Counted from the stretch's first letter, positions 27,331 to 36,194 are shown. The stretch: DNA of 54,224 bases from Streptomyces sp. SBT349 (GCF_001083795.1 NZ_LAVK01000008.1:1-54224), one strand, 5' to 3'. Numbers and translations are program-made. Notes: a model not told the origin generated them from the letters alone.

Positions 27331-27362
27331 AGCCCCGGTCACGCGCGCGCGTGACCGGGGCT
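27331..27362 (-). terminator. 32-bp perfect palindrome, likely terminator
   Basis: AGCCCCGGTCACGCGC is followed directly by its exact complement, giving a 16-bp stem that can open at the tip to form a loop. It lies 25 bp beyond the stop of the truncated secreted-protein gene, so it is probably that gene's old terminator. Confidence 0.65.
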
Positions 27363-27386
27363 CTCGCAGCGAGTGAGTCACGCCCG

Positions 27387-27575
27387 TCACATGCAGGAGT
27401 GGTCGATCACGTTGCCGTTCGAGCAGTTGTTTGTGTGATCGGAGGCCCAATCACCGAGCACCGGCACGACGGCGACTTCCTGCAGGCAGACGGCGGCGGC
27501 CGTGAAGTTCCAGTTGTTCGCCGCGTTGACGCCGCCTCCGAAGTTGGAGTCGTTCTCGGCGTGGGCCAGATGCGG
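27387..27575 (-). pseudogene. Truncated small secreted protein (C-terminal part only)
   Basis: The frame ending at TGA 27387-27389 encodes a protein-like stretch: AENDSNFGGGVNAANNWNF, AAVCLQEVAVVPVLGDW and NNCSNGNVIDHSCM, with two cysteines. This matches the mature part of a small exported Streptomyces protein type. Just upstream, where the signal peptide should be (ending about ...HLAHA), the frame turns into non-coding-like sequence that abuts the sigma factor gene's 3' end at 27608. No start codon with a ribosome site exists. The N-terminus has therefore been lost, probably by deletion joining it to the sigma gene. The terminator palindrome downstream is still intact. Confidence 0.6.
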
Positions 27576-27607
27576 TGCGACAGAACGCTGGGCTGATCCG
27601 GGCCGAC

Positions 27608-28480
27608 TCACCTGGCGAGTTCGGCCGGTTCGTCCAGTCTCGTCAGCTTCCGCGGGTTTCTCACCAAGTAGACCCGGGTGACCTGCCCGTTCTCCACCAC
27701 GAGGCTCACCGCCGTGGCCAGCTCGCCGTCGATGTCGATCCGGCCCGCAGGTGCGCCATTGAGCCACACGGCCGTCGTCGCGAGCGCGGCCCCTTCCAGC
27801 CGGTTCGTGCGTGCGAGCACCTTCGCCACGAGCTCGACCCCGTGGATCGGAGCCAGAGCGGCGGCCGCGAGTCCGCCACCATCGGCGATCAGGACCACGT
27901 CCGGCGCCATGACCTCCACCAGCTCCCGCAACCGCCCGGTTCGCAACGCGACCAGGAACTGCTCCACCACGGCCTGCTGCTCCGCCCGGCTCACCCGCAC
28001 CCGCGGCCGCCGGGCCGCCACATGCTCGCGTGCCCGCCGCGCGATCTGCCGCACCGCGGCCGCGGACTTCCCGATGGCCTCGGCGATCTCGCCGTACGGC
28101 AGCTCGAAGACCTCGCGGAGCACGAACACCGCCCGCTCCGTCGGCCCGAGCGTTTCGAGGACGGTCAGCATCGCGATCGAGACGCTCTCCGCGAGCTCCA
28201 CGTCCTCGGCGACATCAGGGCTGGTCAGCAACGGTTCCGGCAACCACTCGCCGACATAGTCCTCGCGGCTGCGCGCCAACGTCCGCAGGCGGTTGAGCGC
28301 CTGCCGCGTGACGGTCCTGACGAGGTACGCCCGCGCGTCGCTCAACCGCGACTGGTCGACCCCGGCCCACCGCAGCCAGGACTCCTGGAGCACGTCCTCC
28401 GCGTCGGCCGCGGAGCCGAGCATCTCGTAGGCGACCGTGAACAGCAGGCCGCGATGGGCGACGAACGGGTCCTCGGTCAT
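27608..28480 (-). CDS. ECF41-family RNA polymerase sigma factor
   Basis: 290 residues from ATG 28478-28480, sharing ATGA with the stop of the upstream decarboxylase-like gene. Sigma region 2 (FTVAYEMLGSAADAEDVLQESWLRW) and region 4 (LGPTERAVFVLREVFELPYGEIAEAIGKSAAAVRQI) are intact. A SnoaL-like C-terminal extension follows. The three ECF41 marks are present: WLPEP in the linker, a DGGG motif, and NPRKL near the end. In this family there is no anti-sigma factor; the C-terminal extension itself controls activity. The partner gene, a carboxymuconolactone-decarboxylase-type enzyme, is the usual ECF41 target, and a matching promoter lies upstream of it. Confidence 0.95.
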   Translation of the reverse strand: MTEDPFVAHRGLLFTVAYEMLGSAADAEDVLQESWLRWAGVDQSRLSDARAYLVRTVTRQALNRLRTLARSREDYVGEWLPEPLLTSPDVAEDVELAESVSIAMLTVLETLGPTERAVFVLREVFELPYGEIAEAIGKSAAAVRQIARRAREHVAARRPRVRVSRAEQQAVVEQFLVALRTGRLRELVEVMAPDVVLIADGGGLAAAALAPIHGVELVAKVLARTNRLEGAALATTAVWLNGAPAGRIDIDGELATAVSLVVENGQVTRVYLVRNPRKLTRLDEPAELAR

Positions 28481-29055
28481 GCCGTCGACGCTACGCCGGA
28501 CGTCTCGGGACGCGCGGCCAGCGGGATCTCGCAGGCATCGGAGTAGCCCTGCGAGGTGATCCCGTGCGCCGTGTTGCACCTGGCCGCCAGGTTGGCGAAG
28601 CCGATGAACACGGTCAGCTCGACCAGCGCCGCCGGGCCGAGCCGGCCGAGCAGACTCGCCGACAGCTCATCGGTGACGGTCGGCGGCGTGTTCGTCATGG
28701 CCTCGGCGTACTCCATCACCTCACGCTCCAACGGCGTGAACACCTCCGACTCCCGCCAGCGTGGCACCTGGCTCGCCTTGGCCAGGTCCAGGTTCTGGTG
28801 CAGCGCCTGGAAGTAGTTGACGTCGAGGCACCAGCTGCAGCCGATCTGTGCCGCGACGGCCATGTGGGCGAACGTCTTGAGGTCCGCGTCGGCCGCGTCC
28901 CACTCGCCCACCCTGGCTGAGAACTCCTGGTTGGCCTCGGCGAGCTTGGGGTTGTTCCACAGCACCTCGTTGGGCTCGGGCACGGAACCGAGCTGCTTGA
29001 TCAGTTTCTCGCGGAGCTCGGCGGGGAGCTCGGCCTTCGGTACGCGTAGCGCCAT
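28477..29055 (-). CDS. Carboxymuconolactone decarboxylase / AhpD-like protein (ECF41 partner)
   Basis: 192 residues from ATG 29053-29055 with AAGGAG at 6-7 nt; an upstream ATG at 29088 is in frame but lacks a site. Soluble all-helical protein. The AhpD-type motif is visible as QIGCSWCLDVNY (CxxC-like: Cys-Ser-Trp-Cys) followed by a helix starting FQALHQN, then a second half LVELTVFIGFANLAARCNTA. Such proteins are peroxidase-like reductases or decarboxylases. Being the 'COE' gene next to an ECF41 sigma factor, it is probably switched on by that factor. Its stop overlaps the sigma gene start (ATGA), so the two are one operon. Confidence 0.93.
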   Translation of the reverse strand: MALRVPKAELPAELREKLIKQLGSVPEPNEVLWNNPKLAEANQEFSARVGEWDAADADLKTFAHMAVAAQIGCSWCLDVNYFQALHQNLDLAKASQVPRWRESEVFTPLEREVMEYAEAMTNTPPTVTDELSASLLGRLGPAALVELTVFIGFANLAARCNTAHGITSQGYSDACEIPLAARPETSGVASTA

Positions 29056-29091
29056 GGTGTTCTCCTTGGACGTGTGCCTGTTGGGCATGAA

Positions 29092-29118
29092 GACACCACC
29101 GGGCCCGCGAATGTGACA
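29092..29118 (-). promoter_or_regulatory. ECF41-type promoter
   Basis: Reading the minus strand, TGTCACA (29118 to 29112), a 16-nt spacer and TGTC (29095 to 29092) match the published ECF41 pattern TGTCACA-N15/16-CGTC except for one base. It lies 37 nt upstream of the start of the decarboxylase-like gene and so would drive it and the sigma gene. Confidence 0.7.
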
Positions 29119-29167
29119 CCCGAGCCCACGTCAGGCGGGACGCGACCTACAGGAAGGGCACGCCCTC

Positions 29168-29809
29168 ATGCGCACTCTTTACGTCGTCACTCACCCGGAG
29201 GCGACGCACCACGTCGAGGGTGTCGTCGGCGGATGGCATGATGCGCAGCTGACACCCGCCGGCGTCCGCGCGGCGGCCTCCATTGCCCAGACACTGCGAG
29301 CCCAGGTCCCGGACGGCGCCGAGGTGGAGCTGTTCTCCTCCGATCTGCGGCGCACCCGGCGGACGGCCGAGGAGGTCGCCGAGCTGTTCGGCGTGAGACC
29401 GGTCCTGGATCGCAGGCTGCGGGAGAAGTCCTATGGGAAGGCGGGGGGAAGGCCGCAGGAGTGGCTGGACCGAAGGTTCGTCCCGCCGCCGGCCGTGGGG
29501 GAACGGCTGGAACACGACGAGGGCGTGGAGGGTGCCGAAACCAAGGCGGCGTGGGTGAAGCGCATCTACGCGGCCATGGACGAGATCCTTCAACGCCCGT
29601 GCGAACACCAGATCATCGTGACCCACGGCGGCTCCCTGACGTTCGTCGTGGCGTCCTGGATCAGGATGCCGATCCAGTCGGTCGGCTATGCGAGCTTCCG
29701 GGCACCCTCCGGCAGCATCACCACGCTGCGCGAGGACGACTTCTTCCACAACCGCCAGGTCGTCAGCCTCGGCGACACCCGCCATCTCGACCCCACCAAG
29801 GATGGCTGA
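29168..29809 (+). CDS. Histidine phosphatase superfamily protein
   Basis: 213 residues from ATG 29168 with GGAAGGG upstream. The phosphoglycerate-mutase-like fold shows: an N-terminal catalytic His in [11 protein letters not shown] (variant of the usual RHGE, here THPE), [27 protein letters not shown], and the second His in [16 protein letters not shown]. The variant first motif lacks the usual Arg, so activity or substrate may differ from ordinary RHG phosphatases, although TH(P/E)xx versions are known in actinomycetes. Cytoplasmic. It is transcribed alone, divergent from the ECF41 operon; a 10-bp hairpin lies about 90 nt downstream. Confidence 0.88.
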   Translation: MRTLYVVTHPEATHHVEGVVGGWHDAQLTPAGVRAAASIAQTLRAQVPDGAEVELFSSDLRRTRRTAEEVAELFGVRPVLDRRLREKSYGKAGGRPQEWLDRRFVPPPAVGERLEHDEGVEGAETKAAWVKRIYAAMDEILQRPCEHQIIVTHGGSLTFVVASWIRMPIQSVGYASFRAPSGSITTLREDDFFHNRQVVSLGDTRHLDPTKDG

Positions 29810-29897
29810 CCTCTGCCCGGCCCGCTCCGATGGCCCGCCCAGGGACAGTCGACGGAGCGACGTGTGCCGGGCCCGGGCATCCGCACCGAGGTCGAGT

Positions 29898-29932
29898 CCT
29901 GGGCCCGAACCCCGCTCGACGGCGGGCCCAGG
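29898..29932 (+). terminator. Probable terminator after the histidine phosphatase gene
   Basis: CCTGGGCCCG (29898-29907) pairs perfectly with CGGGCCCAGG (29923-29932) across 15 nt. It lies 89 nt after the stop. The surrounding 29810-30084 has no supported gene. Confidence 0.45.
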
Positions 29933-30084
29933 TCCGAGCCCCGTGCCCGGCAGACCGCGTGGACCTGTCTCGACGAGATCCAGCCGGTACCACCCCGGAA
30001 CGGCTCCCGACCCGTTCCGCCTCTCCCTTGCCTTCGGCATCGACGAGAAGACCGCCGGTGCGGCGAGCTGGTCTACTGGCCCCC

Positions 30085-30549
30085 ATGGGAAGCTCCTACA
30101 TGGCCTACCGCGAGCACGGCTTCTGGGCTCGTGATGTCCGGGCCGAGGTGTGGCTCTACCTCCTGTCCGAGGAAGCCGTCGCCTCAGTCACCGAGCGTCC
30201 TGCCTGGCTCGACGCGGCACAGGAGGACTGGCGCGTCCAAGCGACAACGGGCTTCATGGGCTGCGTCTCCTCATGCCTGGACCAGCACCTCGGAGTTGCC
30301 CCGGACAGAGTGGCCGCCGTCCTCGCGCTGTCGGAGCGGGTCCGCGAGCGGCTGCTGCGGTGGGCACCGGCGATTCCCAAGGACGTCGTCAACGGGTTCG
30401 GGACCGGCGGCGAAAGCGAGTCCTTCGACAGAGACCTGGAAACGGGCCTCCTGCTGACGTTCGCTGACACCTTCATCGCCCTGCTGCGGGGCGAGATCAC
30501 CGGTGCACCAGGCACGGTCACGGCCTACCGACCCCGTCCCCCCACATGA
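30085..30549 (+). CDS. Hypothetical protein, 154 aa
   Basis: ATG 30085 (MGSSYMAYREHGFW) or ATG 30100; neither has a strong ribosome site. The sequence is protein-like, acidic and helical: YREHGFWARDVRAEVWLYLLSEE, then FMGCVSSCLDQHLGVAPDRVAAVLALSERVRERLL, and LETGLLLTFADTFIALLRGE at the end. No signal peptide or membrane segment. I do not recognise the family; the size and acidic helical character resemble small immunity or accessory proteins of actinomycetes, but that is only an impression. Convergent with the large receptor gene, with 90 bp between stops. Confidence 0.65.
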   Translation: MGSSYMAYREHGFWARDVRAEVWLYLLSEEAVASVTERPAWLDAAQEDWRVQATTGFMGCVSSCLDQHLGVAPDRVAAVLALSERVRERLLRWAPAIPKDVVNGFGTGGESESFDRDLETGLLLTFADTFIALLRGEITGAPGTVTAYRPRPPT

Positions 30550-30639
30550 CGGCGACGGTCGGCCGGTTGGCGACCCACCCGGCCAGGGCGGCGAGGCGGA
30601 CGGCCTGACTCGTCCCGGCGTACCCATGCGGTCACAGCG

Positions 30640-33438
30640 CTAGGGACGGTCCGGTGCGGGGCAGGGGAACTCCTCGTTCTCGCCCCAGCGTTGGCGGTTG
30701 TCGTCCCTGGTGAGGATGCCACAGGCCATCACCTCTTCCGTTGGCGCCTCCCGATTGGCCCGTACGATGACGATCAGCTTGTCCCCGGTCCGGCGGTCGT
30801 TCTCCACGCCCGAGGAGTCGATCCAGCCCGTCGCCCCCTCGAAACCGCCGTCGCCGAGCCCCTGGTACAGCACGCCTTGCACGAGGTCGCGGTCGAGGCG
30901 CCGGTTGCTGAGCCCGGTGGTCACCCACGCCTGGTCGACCGCCGAGGACAGGTAGCGCAGCGCGTCCCAGGCCAGCGCCGGGTGCGCGTCCGAGGCGAGT
31001 GCCCGGGTGACCGCGTCGTCGGTCTCGTCGTAGGCGCTGTGATACGCCTGGTAGAAGTCCCTGCCCTCGACGCTGACCTCCTCGGTCCCGGCGATCTTCT
31101 CAAGCAGCGGGCCCGCGCCTCCCACCACGAAGTACAGGGACAGCCTGTCGAAGGCGTCCCATGGATGGCTCTCGCTGATCCGCACATTGGTCACCTCGTC
31201 GCCGCCCAGCATGGTCAACCTGGGGCACTGCCGCGACAGCCGGTCCATCTCGTCGAGGAACGGGACGATCTCACTGCCGCGTGCCGTCCACACCACGGCC
31301 GTACGGGGCTCCCGGGACAGCTCCGAGCAGACCTCGCGGGCGAGGTTCTGCAGACTGGCCTGTGACTCCCCCTCGATGGGCGGGACGTCGTCGTCGGGAT
31401 TCCCGTCGACCGGGCTGTAGAGCAGTGTTCTGGTGCGTTCGGCGCTGTAGCCGTTCGTGAAGGCCAGGCCCAGGCTGCTGCTGTAGGAGTCGTCGGGATC
31501 GACCACGAGCAACGACTGCCGTGCCCGGACGCTGCCCTCCTCCACCGTGACCATCTCCGCGTTCGCGGCGAACTCCGCCATCGCCGCACCGGCCCGGCTG
31601 TTCGTCGGGGCGATCTGGTAGTAGTGGTTGCCGTGTTCCAGCAGCTCGTCGGCGGTGCCCGAGGTGCCGATCACGGGTAGTCCCGCGGTGCTCAGCGTTT
31701 CCAGCGCGGCGTACGTGGTGTCCCGGCTCTGTCCCATGCCGATCACGCCGACGATCGAGGGATCGCGTTCCGCCAGCTCGACGATGCTGTGCGCCACCTC
31801 GGGCGCGTCCTGGAACCGCTGGCCCGCGTCGGCCACCACCAGGCGCAGCGGCACCCGTTCCTCGCCTTCGAGTGCCTGGTCGTTGGTGAGCCGCTGGGCC
31901 AGCAGGATGCCCCGCAGCTCCGCGAGCGTGCCGCCGAGCACCGGGTCCAGCTCGTGCTCGGCGCCGCTGAGGGTGCCCACGTAGACGACGGTGCGTGGCA
32001 ACGGACGCGGATCGTCTCCCGACCAGTCCGCCGTGGCCTCTTCGATGTCCGCGTTCTCCCGCTCGATCTGGTCGAGCACGTCGCGCACCTTCGCGTTCTT
32101 CACCACCTGGGTGTCCTGAACGCCGACGCACGAGCCGTCCGCGCCGAGGAAGGTGCTTCCCCGGCATGGGTCGTCCTCGCCCAGCGGCAGCGGCCCCAGG
32201 ACAGCGGCGGCGGCGATCCCCGCGCAGGCCAGTGCCGCCCCGGCCATGCCGCCCGCCAGCTCGGTCGCCGGCCCGTAACGGGGCACCGGCACGACGAGTC
32301 TGGGCCGCAGCCCCAGCTCGTAACGGGCGCTTTCATCGGCCGCCGGACCGGCCGGGACCCTCACCACCATGCCGCTGGCCTCCGGGGCGCGGCGCATCGA
32401 ATCCCGCAGCGCGGTGGCGGCTCCGGTGAAGTCCGGCACGGTGAGGTCCTGGACGCGCTCCGCCAGCGAGGTGACCCCGGTCGCGACGACCAGCGCGGAG
32501 GTGCAGCCCCTCCGCCCGGCCCAGGTCCGCAGCTCACGAACCAGCTGCTGCTCCCGCGAATCCTTGTCCCCCACCCCGACGAACAGCAGCACGAACCGGT
32601 TCCGCCGACGCCGCCGCCACGGGTTCAACGGCCGCCGAGCCACAGCCTGTTCGAGATCCTGGAGGAGCGCCTGGGCCAGCACACGGTACAACGCCTTCTG
32701 CCGCTCCTGGGCTCCGTCCGCTTCCGTCTCGCCCGGCACCAGCTCCTGCGCGTAGGCGAACAGGCTGAACGGGCCCTGCTGCGCCCTGCCGAGCTGGTCC
32801 TTCCCCCAGCGGGTGAACCACCGCAGCCGGCGCCGCATGACCACGCCGAACCACCAGCGCGGCAGCCATTGGAAGAGCCAGGCGCTGAGCGCGTGCCAGA
32901 TCAGGCCGAGGACGTTGCCGCCGCCGTCCGATTCACGGGCGTGGCCACCCAAGTCCCACAAGATCCGCGCGAGCATGGACGTCGTGCGGAACTCCGCGTA
33001 GCAGTGGTCGCGCAGAGCCCGCGGGCGCAAGTGATCCGTCCGAAGCTCCGGGCGGGCGCGCGCCACCGTCATCAGCAGCCACAGGGCAGGCAGACGCAGC
33101 CTGCCCTCCCCGCACCTCCTGCTCGTCTCCTTGAGCTGCCGGTCCAGAGCCGTGAACGGTGCCAGCGAACCGGCTCCTTCCGGCACACGCTCCAGGTAGG
33201 CATGGCGCGCCAGCGGCGCGTCCTGGCCGCCGAGCCAGTCACGCAGCGCGGGCCCGAGGCGCGCGCACTCCGCGCTGCCGCCCTCCGGATCGCGCAGGAG
33301 CACCACCGGCAGCCAGCCACGCCGCCGCCGGGGCTGCCTGATGAGCTCCTGAAGGGCGTCGACGAAAGCCCCCATGCCCGGATAGGCGGGTAAACCGCCC
33401 TGTTCTTCCCCATTGTTGGCCATGCCGTCCCACCCCAT
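30640..33438 (-). CDS. One-pass receptor-like protein: cytoplasmic domain plus extracytoplasmic type 1 periplasmic-binding domain
   Basis: 932 residues from ATG 33436-33438; ATG 33423 is also possible. Residues 1-390 are cytoplasmic: an N-terminal WLPVVLLRDPEGGSAECARLGPAL resembling the start of a STAND-type domain but without a readable Walker A, then basic and Trp-rich helices, and RNRFVLLFVGVGDKDSREQQLVRELRTWAG. One membrane helix lies at about 392-418 (LAGGMAGAALACAGIAAAAV). The rest is outside: TVVYVGTLSGAEHELDPVLGGTLAELRG, VVADAGQRFQDAPE, VIGMGQSRDTTYAALETLSTAGLPVIGTSGT and DFYQAYHSAYDETDDAV, the fold of branched-chain amino-acid (LivJ-type) binding proteins. There are no permease or ATPase genes beside it, so sensing rather than transport is likely. 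Confidence 0.85.
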   Translation of the reverse strand: MGWDGMANNGEEQGGLPAYPGMGAFVDALQELIRQPRRRRGWLPVVLLRDPEGGSAECARLGPALRDWLGGQDAPLARHAYLERVPEGAGSLAPFTALDRQLKETSRRCGEGRLRLPALWLLMTVARARPELRTDHLRPRALRDHCYAEFRTTSMLARILWDLGGHARESDGGGNVLGLIWHALSAWLFQWLPRWWFGVVMRRRLRWFTRWGKDQLGRAQQGPFSLFAYAQELVPGETEADGAQERQKALYRVLAQALLQDLEQAVARRPLNPWRRRRRNRFVLLFVGVGDKDSREQQLVRELRTWAGRRGCTSALVVATGVTSLAERVQDLTVPDFTGAATALRDSMRRAPEASGMVVRVPAGPAADESARYELGLRPRLVVPVPRYGPATELAGGMAGAALACAGIAAAAVLGPLPLGEDDPCRGSTFLGADGSCVGVQDTQVVKNAKVRDVLDQIERENADIEEATADWSGDDPRPLPRTVVYVGTLSGAEHELDPVLGGTLAELRGILLAQRLTNDQALEGEERVPLRLVVADAGQRFQDAPEVAHSIVELAERDPSIVGVIGMGQSRDTTYAALETLSTAGLPVIGTSGTADELLEHGNHYYQIAPTNSRAGAAMAEFAANAEMVTVEEGSVRARQSLLVVDPDDSYSSSLGLAFTNGYSAERTRTLLYSPVDGNPDDDVPPIEGESQASLQNLAREVCSELSREPRTAVVWTARGSEIVPFLDEMDRLSRQCPRLTMLGGDEVTNVRISESHPWDAFDRLSLYFVVGGAGPLLEKIAGTEEVSVEGRDFYQAYHSAYDETDDAVTRALASDAHPALAWDALRYLSSAVDQAWVTTGLSNRRLDRDLVQGVLYQGLGDGGFEGATGWIDSSGVENDRRTGDKLIVIVRANREAPTEEVMACGILTRDDNRQRWGENEEFPCPAPDRP

Positions 33439-33556
33439 CGCCGGATCCCGGACGCAACGAGCGGATCAACCGCTTGTGGCAAGGACGTCGTGATCGCCGC
33501 GCGAGGTTCCCCGGCCCCGCCGCCAGGCTTCGGCACCCATCCTGGTCGGCATCGGC

Positions 33557-33850
33557 TTGCGGGCGAACTTTCGGCTCGACATCCGCCAAACAACCGGGCC
33601 GCACCTTCGCACCCCGGCCGAGGACACCGGCGAGACCGTGCACGCTGGTGGTCGTGGAGGGCAACAGTGCCCGATTCGTCGACGGCGTTCAGATCCCGCG
33701 GGTGATCCGCGTCGGGCCGCGCGTCGGCATGGTGCTGCCCGCGCACGCCACCGCCGCGGGCAAGGCGATCCTCGCCGCGCTGCCGCCGGAGCACGCTGCC
33801 GACCCTGGTGGTGCGCGAGGGATCACGTACGGAACGCTGTCCGAAGCCGG
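33557..33850 (+). pseudogene. Decayed IclR-family regulator
   Basis: Two frames together give an IclR effector domain. One reads LRTPAEDTGETVH (to about 33645), the next LVVVEGNSARFVDGVQIPRVIRVGPRVGMVLPAHATAAGKAILAALPPEH. An extra base near 33645 shifts the frame. The N-terminal HTH is missing, apart from NFRLDIRQT-like remains, and the C-terminal part fades after AALPPEHAADPGG. IclR proteins are small-molecule-responsive regulators; this copy cannot make one. It lies between the receptor gene and the xylanase gene and marks decayed accessory DNA. Confidence 0.65.
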
Positions 33851-33871
33851 GGGATCGGGTACGAGCTGGGA

Positions 33872-33918
33872 CCGGGGCTGTGGAGGTGGCCGGCAGAGGC
33901 GGTCCTCCACAGCCCCGG
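33872..33918. terminator. 15-bp inverted repeat before the xylanase stop
   Basis: CCGGGGCTGTGGAGG (33872-33886) is the exact complement of CCTCCACAGCCCCGG (33904-33918), with a 17-nt loop. It lies 66 bp beyond the xylanase stop and is probably its terminator, shared with the relic on the other strand. Confidence 0.6.
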
Positions 33919-33984
33919 ATTTCTACCCGGTTCCGCTGGACGTTGGACTGACTGCTGTCCCCGCGGGGGCAGGGGACGCGGTCG

Positions 33985-34674
33985 TCAGCTCATGCTGATG
34001 TTCGAGCTGCCGCTGCTCTGGTAGCCCTCCACCGCCATGATCATGTAGTAGTTGAAGCTGCCGAGGTTCATGCCTGCGCGGGACCACGCGTCGAAGTGGG
34101 TGCCGGTGTTGAGGCTGCCGCTGCTCCGGAGGTTCTGCCGGACGCTCCAGAACTGCGGGAAGGTCTTGGTGCCCTCCACCGACGGGGCGTTGTACCGCAT
34201 GGAATGGACGATGGTGTAGTTGCTGCCGTCGGCGCTGAACGTGCCGCGCGTCTCGCCGCCGCTGCTGGGGTTGTACGGTCCGTGGGACTCCACGATGTAG
34301 TACTCCACCAGCGGGTTGGAGGTCCAGCCGTAGAGCGCCAGGTAGCCGTTGCTGCCGTGGTTGACCCAGCCGTTGTAGTTCACGGTCCGGCGGCTGCCGT
34401 TGCTCCAGCCCTTGCCACAGACGACGTTGTTCGGGTTGTTGAACTGGGTGCTGAAGCCGCCACCGGAGTTGAGCGTCATCGAGGCCCGGCCCTGGCTGTC
34501 GGTCCAGAACGAGTAGAAGTACCCGTTGTGGTTGCCGGTCTGGTTGGTGGTGATGGTCTGCTGGGCCCTGGCGGTCCCGGGCAGCATCAGCGAGGCAGCG
34601 CCACCGAGGGCCAGCGCGCCGCCGATCAGACCCCTGCGGCCGAGCATCGGCGCGGGGTTGTCTTCCATGGTCAT
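33985..34674 (-). CDS. GH11 endo-1,4-β-xylanase, Tat-exported
   Basis: 229 residues from ATG 34672-34674 with an ideal GGAGGAAGC. The signal peptide is twin-arginine type ([14 protein letters not shown], Arg13-Arg14) with likely cleavage after TARA at residue 37. The mature protein is a complete GH11 jelly roll: [25 protein letters not shown], catalytic nucleophile Glu124 in [22 protein letters not shown], and acid/base Glu216 in [11 protein letters not shown]. It cleaves internal β-1,4 bonds of xylan outside the cell. Many Streptomyces GH11 enzymes carry a binding module after the catalytic domain; this one stops at the end of the fold, so it is single-domain. The sugar importers earlier in the window could take up the products, but they are not adjacent. 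Confidence 0.97.
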   Translation of the reverse strand: MTMEDNPAPMLGRRGLIGGALALGGAASLMLPGTARAQQTITTNQTGNHNGYFYSFWTDSQGRASMTLNSGGGFSTQFNNPNNVVCGKGWSNGSRRTVNYNGWVNHGSNGYLALYGWTSNPLVEYYIVESHGPYNPSSGGETRGTFSADGSNYTIVHSMRYNAPSVEGTKTFPQFWSVRQNLRSSGSLNTGTHFDAWSRAGMNLGSFNYYMIMAVEGYQSSGSSNISMS

Positions 34675-35253
34675 GCTTCCTCCTTGTAGGGCTGGCGGAG
34701 GCCAGAGAGCGTGAGACGACTCGACAGTTCCGTCGACGACCAGGGCGAGGTCGCCGACGGATCGCCGGCTTTTGTCGTAGCAAAGCGGGAGCTGGCCGGT
34801 CGGCGTGCGGCTCACGACCGGAGGGCCAGATCGCGCGGGGGTGCCCGGATCGACAGTGCGACGTGGGGATGCGGCGGAAGAGCTGCCGATGTCATGCCCA
34901 TGCTGTTGTGGTCCCTCGGAGTTGTCAACTGTTTCCGCAAGGTTTACGGGAAAAACGCTCCTGTCATACGCCCCTTTCGACCCCATCACACCAGTTCAGC
35001 GCCCTGCTTCCCGCGTAGAGCTCGCGTGAACCCTCAAGATCCCCAGCTTTCCACTCCGATAATTTTCGGAGGTCTTCCGGATCATCCACCCGGCGGTCGC
35101 GCCATGACCCCGGACCCCCACAAGCGCCGGCCCGGCTCCTCGATGACCCGGTGCGCGCCGTTCCCGAAGGGCGCCGTCCGGGGCGGGTAACGCGCCTCGG
35201 CCCGAGGGTCGTGTCCAGTGCCGTGACCGCATAGGTTCGCCGGGTTGGATCAT
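34675..35253. other. Xylanase upstream region and non-coding gap
   Basis: No gene is supported in these 579 bp. On the minus strand TTGACA (34928 to 34923), a 17-bp spacer and CAGCAT (34905 to 34900) make a possible xylanase promoter with a leader of about 220 nt. The part from 35040 to 35240 has frames without start sites or recognisable protein; it may be decayed coding DNA. Confidence 0.4.
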
Positions 35254-36168
35254 TTACAGGTTGTTCAGGTAGAAGTTGACGAGCCGGTCGACGGCGGCGT
35301 CGACGTACTCGGGCTCGTCGTACATCTCGTAGTGGCCGGCGCCGTCGATCACCATGAGGTCGACCGGGTTGGGTGCCAGCTTCCACAACCGCATGCCGGA
35401 CTCGTAGGAGCCGGTGTTGCCGATGCGTCCGGCGAGGATGACCTGCAGCGGTTGGGTCATGAGCTGGTCGACCAGGTGATAGGCGTCGTAGCCCAGCAGT
35501 AGCGAGTCGCCGCGCGCGAGGCGGCGGTTCGTGGAGTGCGGGTTCCTGCCCCGCTCGGTGCGGTAGTAGGTGACTGCCTGGGTCGTGTCGATATCGGTCA
35601 GCCCGACTGCTGTGGCTTCTTCCAGGGTGTCGGGCAGCCAGTTCACGCGAGTCAGCTCGCCGGAGCGGGTCTCTTGGATGCGCGCGTCGGCCATGGTGTC
35701 GAGTGCGGCGGCGGCGCCATCCGGCTGGAAGCTGCGGAACGACGTGCCCATGTTGCCGGGGACGACCGTGCCGACCGCCTTGATGCGATGGTCCGTGCGG
35801 GCGGTGTGCACTGCGTAGCCTCCGCCGGCGCAGATGCCGAGGACGCCGATGCGTTCCGGGGCGATGCCGGGGATCGTGCTGAGCGCGTCGATCGCGTAGG
35901 AGATGTCCTCGCCGCGGCGGTAGGGGTCTTCGAGGTCGCGGGGCTCTCCGCCGCTCTGACCTTGATGGGCGGGGTCGAACACGAGGGCCGCGACGCCGCA
36001 CTTGGCGAGACGGGATGCGTAGTTCGCGCCGATCTGCTCCTTCACGCTGCTGCCGGGCGTGGAGAGCACCACGGCGCGCAGCGGCACCGCATCGTCGATG
36101 CCGTCGGGCAGGTAGAGGTCGGCCGCGAGATCGATCGGTACGCGCGGGATCGTGATGTGCTGAAGCAT
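35254..36168 (-). CDS. α/β-hydrolase with Cys nucleophile motif
   Basis: 304 residues from ATG 36166-36168; the frame also has ATG 36199-36201, which lies inside an operator repeat. The α/β-hydrolase core is seen: RAVVLSTPGSSVKEQ, ASRLAKCGVAALVFDPAHQGQS, the nucleophile elbow GVLGICAGGGYAVHTA, and a late acid/His pair GAGHYEMYDEPEYV. The elbow has Cys where most have Ser (G-x-C-x-G), as in dienelactone hydrolases. Such proteins cleave esters or carbon-carbon bonds in the cytoplasm; substrate unknown. It is divergent from a MarR regulator with shared inverted repeats between them, so it is probably repressed by it and induced by an aromatic or other small molecule. Confidence 0.9.
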   Translation of the reverse strand: MLQHITIPRVPIDLAADLYLPDGIDDAVPLRAVVLSTPGSSVKEQIGANYASRLAKCGVAALVFDPAHQGQSGGEPRDLEDPYRRGEDISYAIDALSTIPGIAPERIGVLGICAGGGYAVHTARTDHRIKAVGTVVPGNMGTSFRSFQPDGAAAALDTMADARIQETRSGELTRVNWLPDTLEEATAVGLTDIDTTQAVTYYRTERGRNPHSTNRRLARGDSLLLGYDAYHLVDQLMTQPLQVILAGRIGNTGSYESGMRLWKLAPNPVDLMVIDGAGHYEMYDEPEYVDAAVDRLVNFYLNNL

Positions 36169-36194
36169 CTGATGGCGCCTTTCGGGTAGGTTTT

